A stretch of DNA of 64,000 bases from Microbacterium kyungheense (GTDB lineage: Bacteria > Actinomycetota > Actinomycetes > Actinomycetales > Microbacteriaceae). The translations under genes and the position numbers were made by a program. Location of the stretch: assembly GCF_006783905.1 (NCBI RefSeq), contig NZ_VFPE01000007.1, positions 167,224 to 231,223 of the forward strand, given 5' to 3'. This document shows, in pieces, positions 59,773 to 64,000 of this stretch (the stretch's first letter is position 1; the number at the start of each line of letters is the position of its first letter). The notes beneath the pieces are model-generated. The model ran no database searches and was not told where the DNA came from. It worked only from the letters and a program-made list of their open reading frames with translations.

Positions 59773-59805
59773 GATACACTCATGTATCCGATACAGCGCT
59801 GTATC
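59773..59805. promoter_or_regulatory. tandem TetR operators GATACA-N4-TGTATC
   Basis: GATACACTCATGTATC (59773-59788) and GATACAGCGCTGTATC (59790-59805), the second a perfect 16-base palindrome, centres 17 bases apart. They cover likely -10 sequences for mmpL. Confidence 0.75.
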
Positions 59806-59852
59806 GACAGTTCCCGAACCTCAACCTCTCACCCGTAACCGGAGGATGCGCT

Positions 59853-62780
59853 GTGTCGACTGTCCTGTATGCGCTCGGCCGCTGGTCGTACCGTCACCCG
59901 TGGCGCGTGCTCGTCTCGTGGCTGCTGCTGCTCGCGCTGGCCGGCGGCGGCGCCGCGGTGTTCATGAAGGGCACCGACAACTCGTTCTCGATCCCCGGCA
60001 CCGAGGCGCAGGAGGGCATCGCGCTGCTCGATCGCAGCTTCCCCCAGGCCAGCGGCACCAGCGCGCAGATGGTGGTCGTCGCAGCCGACGGCGACAGCGT
60101 CGCCGATGCCCCGTACCGGAGCGACATCGGCGACGCCGTCTCGCAGTTCGAAGACATCGACGGCGTCATCGCCGTGACCGACCCTTACGACGAGATGGTC
60201 AGCGGCATGGTCGCCGAGGACGAGTCCGCCGCCATCGTCCGGCTGCAGTTCGACGGCCAGTCGACCGACGTGTCGGACGAGACCAAGTCCCAGCTCGAGG
60301 ACGTCGCCGCCGACCTCCGCGACACCCTGCCGGCCGGTTCGCAGGTGGCGATGGGCGGCGACCTGTTCTCGACGTCTGTGCCCGCGCTGTCGCTCATCGA
60401 GGCGGTCGGCGTGCTCATCGCCCTCTTCGTCCTCATCGTGACGTTCCGCTCGTTCGCCGTGGCCTGGTTCCCGCTCGTCTCGGCGCTCATCGGCGTGGGA
60501 CTGGCGATCGCCCTCATCTACGTGTCCACGGCGTTCGCGTCGATCTCGTCGACCACCCCGATGCTCGCGATCATGCTCGGCCTGGCGGTCGGCATCGACT
60601 ACGCGCTGTTCATCGTCGCCCGACATCAGGACCAGGTGCGCGCCGGCGAGGACCCCGAGGAGTCCGCCGCGCGCGCCACAGGCACGGCCGGCTCGGCCGT
60701 CGTGTTCGCCGGGGTGACAGTGCTCATCGCGCTCATCGGCCTCGGCTTCGCCGGCATCCCGTTCCTCACCACGATGGGCATCGCCGCGGCCGTCGCCGTC
60801 GCGATCGCCGTCGTCGTCGCCATCACCCTCACGCCGGCGCTGCTCGGGTTCGCGAAGGAGCGCGTCGCCGGGTGGGGCCACGGCAGGAAGCATCGAGGGA
60901 TGCCGCTTCCCGGCCGCCGTCGGGCGGCGGAGGCCGACGCCACCGAGGCCGCGGACGACAGCGCCCCGGACGACGCGCACGCCGACACCCGCGCGGCGAC
61001 GAGGGCGCAGACCCTCACCCCGGCCGCCAAGAAGCCCAACCGCTGGGTGATGCTCGTGACGAAGCATCCCCTCATCACGACCCTCGCCGTCGTGATCACC
61101 CTCGGCGTGGTGGCGATCCCCGCCGCGAGCCTCGCGCTGGCGCTGCCCAACGCAGGCCAGCAGCCGGAGTCCAGCCAGGCGCGTCAGGCCTACGACCTCA
61201 CCGCCGAGCACTTCGGCGCCGGCGCCAACGGCCCGCTCATCATGACGGGGACGATCGTCACCTCGACCGACCCGCTCGGGCTCATGGACGACCTCAAGAC
61301 CGAGATCGAGAAGGTTCCGGGCGTCAGGGAGGTCGCCCTCGCGACCCCGAACGAGACCGCCGACACCGGCCTGATCCAGATCGTGCCCGAGACCGGCCCC
61401 GACGACCCCGCGACCGCCGAGCTCGTGCGCGCCCTGCGCGACCTCGCCCCGGAGCTGAAGGACGAGTACGGCGTCGATCTGCTGGTCACCGGCTTCACCG
61501 CCGTCGGCATCGACATCTCCGACCAGCTCGGTGCGGCCCTGCTGCCGTTCGGCATCTTCGTCGTCGGGCTCTCGCTGATCCTCCTGATGATCGTGTTCCG
61601 CTCGATCTGGGTGCCGCTCACCGCCGCGCTCGGCTACCTGCTGTCGGTGCTCGCCGCGTTCGGCGTCGTATCGGCCGTGTTCGAGTGGGGCTGGGGCGCA
61701 GACCTGCTGCACGTCGACAAGACGGGTCCGGTCATCAGCTTCATGCCCATCATCCTCATGGGCGTGCTGTTCGGCCTCGCGATGGACTACCAGGTGTTCC
61801 TCGTCAGCCGCATGCGCGAGGACTACGTGCACGCCCGCCGCGGCGCCTCGTCCCACGCCACCCGCAGCGCCCGCGACATCGCGATCGGCGCCGTGCGGTC
61901 GGGCTTCACCGCATCCGCGCGCGTCGTGACCGCCGCCGCCGTCATCATGTTCGCGGTGTTCGCCGCGTTCGTCCCCGAAGGCGACTCGTCGATCAAGCCG
62001 ATCGCACTCGGCCTCGCCGCCGGCATCGCGATCGACGCGTTCCTCGTGCGCATGACGCTGGTGCCCGCCGTGATGGCGCTGCTCGGCGACAAGGCGTGGT
62101 GGATGCCGCGCTGGCTCGACCGCGTGCTGCCCCACTTCGACATCGAGGGCGAGGCCGTCGAGCGCGAACTGTCGCTCGCCGACTGGCCCGAGCCCGGCAC
62201 CACGGCCGTGGTCGTCGGCGAAGACGTCGGCGTGCTGGCGGACGGCGGGAAGTCCGTGGGCGAGGTGGCGCTGTTCGACGGGGCGACCTTCCGGGTCGAG
62301 CCCGGCGGCACGCTCATCGCGACCGGCGACCCGCGCGCGACCCGCGCGTTCGCCCTCGTCGCGGCCGGACGCCTCGCCCCCACCGACGGACGCCTGCGCG
62401 TGGCCGGCCACCTGCTGCCCGAGCGCGCCGCCTGGGTGCGCGGCCATGTCGGCCTCGCGCTCCTCGGAGACGCGGACGACCGCGTCGACAGCCTGCGCCG
62501 CGCACTGTCGGGTCGCGCCGAGCTCGTCGTGATCGACGGCGTCGACGCACTGGACGGCGCCGAGCGCGACCAGGCTGCCGCGCTGCTGCGCGACGCCACC
62601 GCCGCCCTCGCGGCGCGGGCGACCGCCGAGCGCACGCCCGCACTCACGCTCCTCCTGACCTCGCGCACCGACAGCGCCGCCCTGGCGCTGCTGGCCGACG
62701 CGCACCGCCCGGCGCTGTCCACGCTGACGCTGCAGACGGGCGCCACCCGCTCCTCCACCACCGCAGAGGTGAACGCATGA
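59853..62780 (+). CDS. MMPL/RND family transporter with ABC-like C-terminal domain
   Basis: 975 residues; GTG start seven bases after GGAGG. Residues 1-770 are a full MMPL protein: 12 helices, two large outer loops, GIDYALFIVARHQDQ and AMDYQVFLVSRMREDY as paired Asp-Tyr motifs. Residues about 770-975 are extra: VALFDGATFRVEPGGTLIATGDPRATR (P-loop place without GKST), GHVGLALLGDADD and ELVVIDGVDALDG (Walker B-like) give the outline of an ABC ATPase that has lost its P-loop. Stop overlaps the YhgE start. Exports a lipid or hydrophobic compound (family inference). Confidence 0.88.
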   Translation: MSTVLYALGRWSYRHPWRVLVSWLLLLALAGGGAAVFMKGTDNSFSIPGTEAQEGIALLDRSFPQASGTSAQMVVVAADGDSVADAPYRSDIGDAVSQFEDIDGVIAVTDPYDEMVSGMVAEDESAAIVRLQFDGQSTDVSDETKSQLEDVAADLRDTLPAGSQVAMGGDLFSTSVPALSLIEAVGVLIALFVLIVTFRSFAVAWFPLVSALIGVGLAIALIYVSTAFASISSTTPMLAIMLGLAVGIDYALFIVARHQDQVRAGEDPEESAARATGTAGSAVVFAGVTVLIALIGLGFAGIPFLTTMGIAAAVAVAIAVVVAITLTPALLGFAKERVAGWGHGRKHRGMPLPGRRRAAEADATEAADDSAPDDAHADTRAATRAQTLTPAAKKPNRWVMLVTKHPLITTLAVVITLGVVAIPAASLALALPNAGQQPESSQARQAYDLTAEHFGAGANGPLIMTGTIVTSTDPLGLMDDLKTEIEKVPGVREVALATPNETADTGLIQIVPETGPDDPATAELVRALRDLAPELKDEYGVDLLVTGFTAVGIDISDQLGAALLPFGIFVVGLSLILLMIVFRSIWVPLTAALGYLLSVLAAFGVVSAVFEWGWGADLLHVDKTGPVISFMPIILMGVLFGLAMDYQVFLVSRMREDYVHARRGASSHATRSARDIAIGAVRSGFTASARVVTAAAVIMFAVFAAFVPEGDSSIKPIALGLAAGIAIDAFLVRMTLVPAVMALLGDKAWWMPRWLDRVLPHFDIEGEAVERELSLADWPEPGTTAVVVGEDVGVLADGGKSVGEVALFDGATFRVEPGGTLIATGDPRATRAFALVAAGRLAPTDGRLRVAGHLLPERAAWVRGHVGLALLGDADDRVDSLRRALSGRAELVVIDGVDALDGAERDQAAALLRDATAALAARATAERTPALTLLLTSRTDSAALALLADAHRPALSTLTLQTGATRSSTTAEVNA

Positions 62781-64000
62781 CCCCCAACTGGATCACCACG
62801 GCCATCGAGCGCTCGCGCTCCCGGCGCCCCGTCACGTGGCTGACGCTCGTCGGCGTGCTGCTGCTGCCCGTCGTCATCGGCGGCATCCTCGTCGCCGCGC
62901 TGTACAACCCGACCGAGCGGCTCGACACGCTCACCGCCGCCGTCGTGAACGAGGACGAGCCGGTCACGATCGACGGCCAGATGGTGCCGCTCGGCCGCCA
63001 GCTGACCGCGGGCCTCGTCGAAGGATCGGACGACGTCGACAGCAACCTCACCTGGACGATCTCGAACGCCGACGACGCCGCTGCAGGCCTGGCCGACGGC
63101 ACGTACGCGGCCGTCATCACGATCCCCGAGAACTTCTCGGCCGCCGCGACCTCGACGCAGCCCGGCGAGACGCCGGAGAAGGCGACGATCGAGGTCACCA
63201 CGCCTCCGGACAGCCTCATCGTCGACGACGCCATCACCGCTCAGGTCGCATCGGTCGCGGCATCCAGCATGGGCACGCAGCTGTCGCAGGTGTACCTCGA
63301 GAACGTGTTCCTCGGCTTCACGACGCTGGGCGACCAGCTCGGCACCGCCGCCGACGGCGCGACACAGCTCGCCGACGGCGCGACGCAGGCGTCGTCGGGC
63401 GCGGTCAGCCTCGCCGACGGGGTGCGTCAGCTCTCGGGCGGCGCGGCGCAGCTGTCGTCGGGCATCACGCAGTGGGCAGACGGAGCGGGAACGGCGGCCT
63501 CCGGCCTCGGCCAGTGGGCTGCCGGCGCGCAGACGCTCGGCGGAAGCACGCGGCAGATCGCGGGCGGCATCCAGCAGATCGGTTCGGGACTCGCACAGTG
63601 GCCGCAGATCCCGCAGAGCGCGATCGACCAGGCGAACCAGCTCGCCGCGAACAGCCCCGCGCTCAAAGCTCAGGCGGCCGCGTCTGTGACGCAGCTGCGT
63701 GATCTCGCCCAGACCTGCGAGGCCGGCTCCAACGCACAGGAAGTCTGCGACGGCATCGCGGCGGCGGCAGACCGTGCGCAAGCCCTGCTCACGCCGGTCA
63801 ACGGCATCCTGGATCAGTCGGGCATGATCGCGCAGGGGCTTCAGGGCATGAGCCAGCTCCCCGCCCTCGGCAACACGCTCGTCGGCCTGTCGGGCAACCT
63901 GCAGCAGGTCGCCGGCGGCATGGACGGACTCGCGAACGGCGCGACTTCCGCCTCGAGCGGTGTCACGCAACTCGCCGACGGCGCGGCCCAGCTCGCGTCG
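62777..64000 (+). CDS. YhgE/Pip family membrane protein (partial)
   Basis: First 408 codons; runs off the window. One N-terminal helix (TWLTLVGVLLLPVVIGGIL), an extracytoplasmic domain starting LTAAVVNEDEP, then a long helical stalk with repeated QLADGA/GxxQL units (THe pattern LADGATQL, SGGAAQLSSG). This is the YhgE/Pip N-terminus, relatives of ABC-2 permeases and ESX/T7-associated or phage-infection proteins. ATG overlaps the mmpL stop (ATGA), so a joint role with MmpL is likely. Confidence 0.9.
   Translation, partial: MTPNWITTAIERSRSRRPVTWLTLVGVLLLPVVIGGILVAALYNPTERLDTLTAAVVNEDEPVTIDGQMVPLGRQLTAGLVEGSDDVDSNLTWTISNADDAAAGLADGTYAAVITIPENFSAAATSTQPGETPEKATIEVTTPPDSLIVDDAITAQVASVAASSMGTQLSQVYLENVFLGFTTLGDQLGTAADGATQLADGATQASSGAVSLADGVRQLSGGAAQLSSGITQWADGAGTAASGLGQWAAGAQTLGGSTRQIAGGIQQIGSGLAQWPQIPQSAIDQANQLAANSPALKAQAAASVTQLRDLAQTCEAGSNAQEVCDGIAAAADRAQALLTPVNGILDQSGMIAQGLQGMSQLPALGNTLVGLSGNLQQVAGGMDGLANGATSASSGVTQLADGAAQLAS

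Noticed and set aside
59829..63970. Long minus-strand open frames opposite MmpL and YhgE
   Set aside because: Same high-GC shadow effect; the plus-strand proteins have clear families and motifs.

Overview
The window is high-GC (about 70% G+C by eye) actinobacterial chromosome. Gene content (complete menaquinone late pathway, FprA-type ferredoxin reductase, DUF4229, DUF402, F420-type LLM oxidoreductase, MalT-like LuxR regulator) and the dense use of leaderless promoters point to a Microbacteriaceae member, most likely Microbacterium-like. That placement is inference; there is no rRNA to confirm it. The window carries 59 protein genes (two cut by the edges) and three tRNAs. No gap exceeds 300 bases, and I see no prophage, intact IS element or CRISPR array.

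Layout: (1) 1-10.1 kb, housekeeping: PPK2 kinase, DUF1206 membrane protein, PAP2 phosphatase, tRNA-Met and tRNA-Thr, an M23 envelope peptidase, an inositol monophosphatase, a phytoene-desaturase-like FAD enzyme, tRNA-Tyr, a PfkB kinase and an FBP zinc-finger protein. (2) 10.1-18.6 kb, a maltodextrin uptake and breakdown locus on the minus strand: binding lipoprotein, two permeases, a surface alpha-amylase lipoprotein and a cytoplasmic cyclomaltodextrinase-type enzyme, with LacI-family operators upstream. (3) 18.7-23.1 kb, cyclic-di-GMP related genes: YajQ, a PAS-GAF-GGDEF cyclase overlapping an RsbQ-like hydrolase, a TetR regulator and an EAL phosphodiesterase. (4) 23.3-30.2 kb, mixed metabolism and a MalT-like regulator, plus a candidate small RNA. 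(5) 30.2-47.9 kb and 58.1-59.1 kb, menaquinone genes (menF, menD, menC, menE, menB, menA, menG, polyprenyl diphosphate synthase) interleaved with a DrrAB-type exporter under a PadR regulator, a second PPK2 and a DUF885 protein. (6) 48.0-55.6 kb, a transcobalamin-like lipoprotein overlapping one giant protein that fuses all four parts of an ECF vitamin transporter, facing cobalamin-dependent methionine synthase; together a probable corrinoid uptake and use locus. (7) 55.7-64 kb, LLM oxidoreductase, a second PadR cassette, menC, then TetR - MmpL - YhgE/Pip with tandem palindromic operators.

The most unusual items are the single-chain ECF transporter carrying repeat-derived insertions inside its second ATPase domain, the MmpL protein whose C-terminus looks like a degenerate ABC ATPase, the RsbQ-like hydrolase paired with a diguanylate cyclase, and a repeated promoter layout (TAnnnT box, 6-8 bases, start codon) at about 20 genes, indicating leaderless transcripts.
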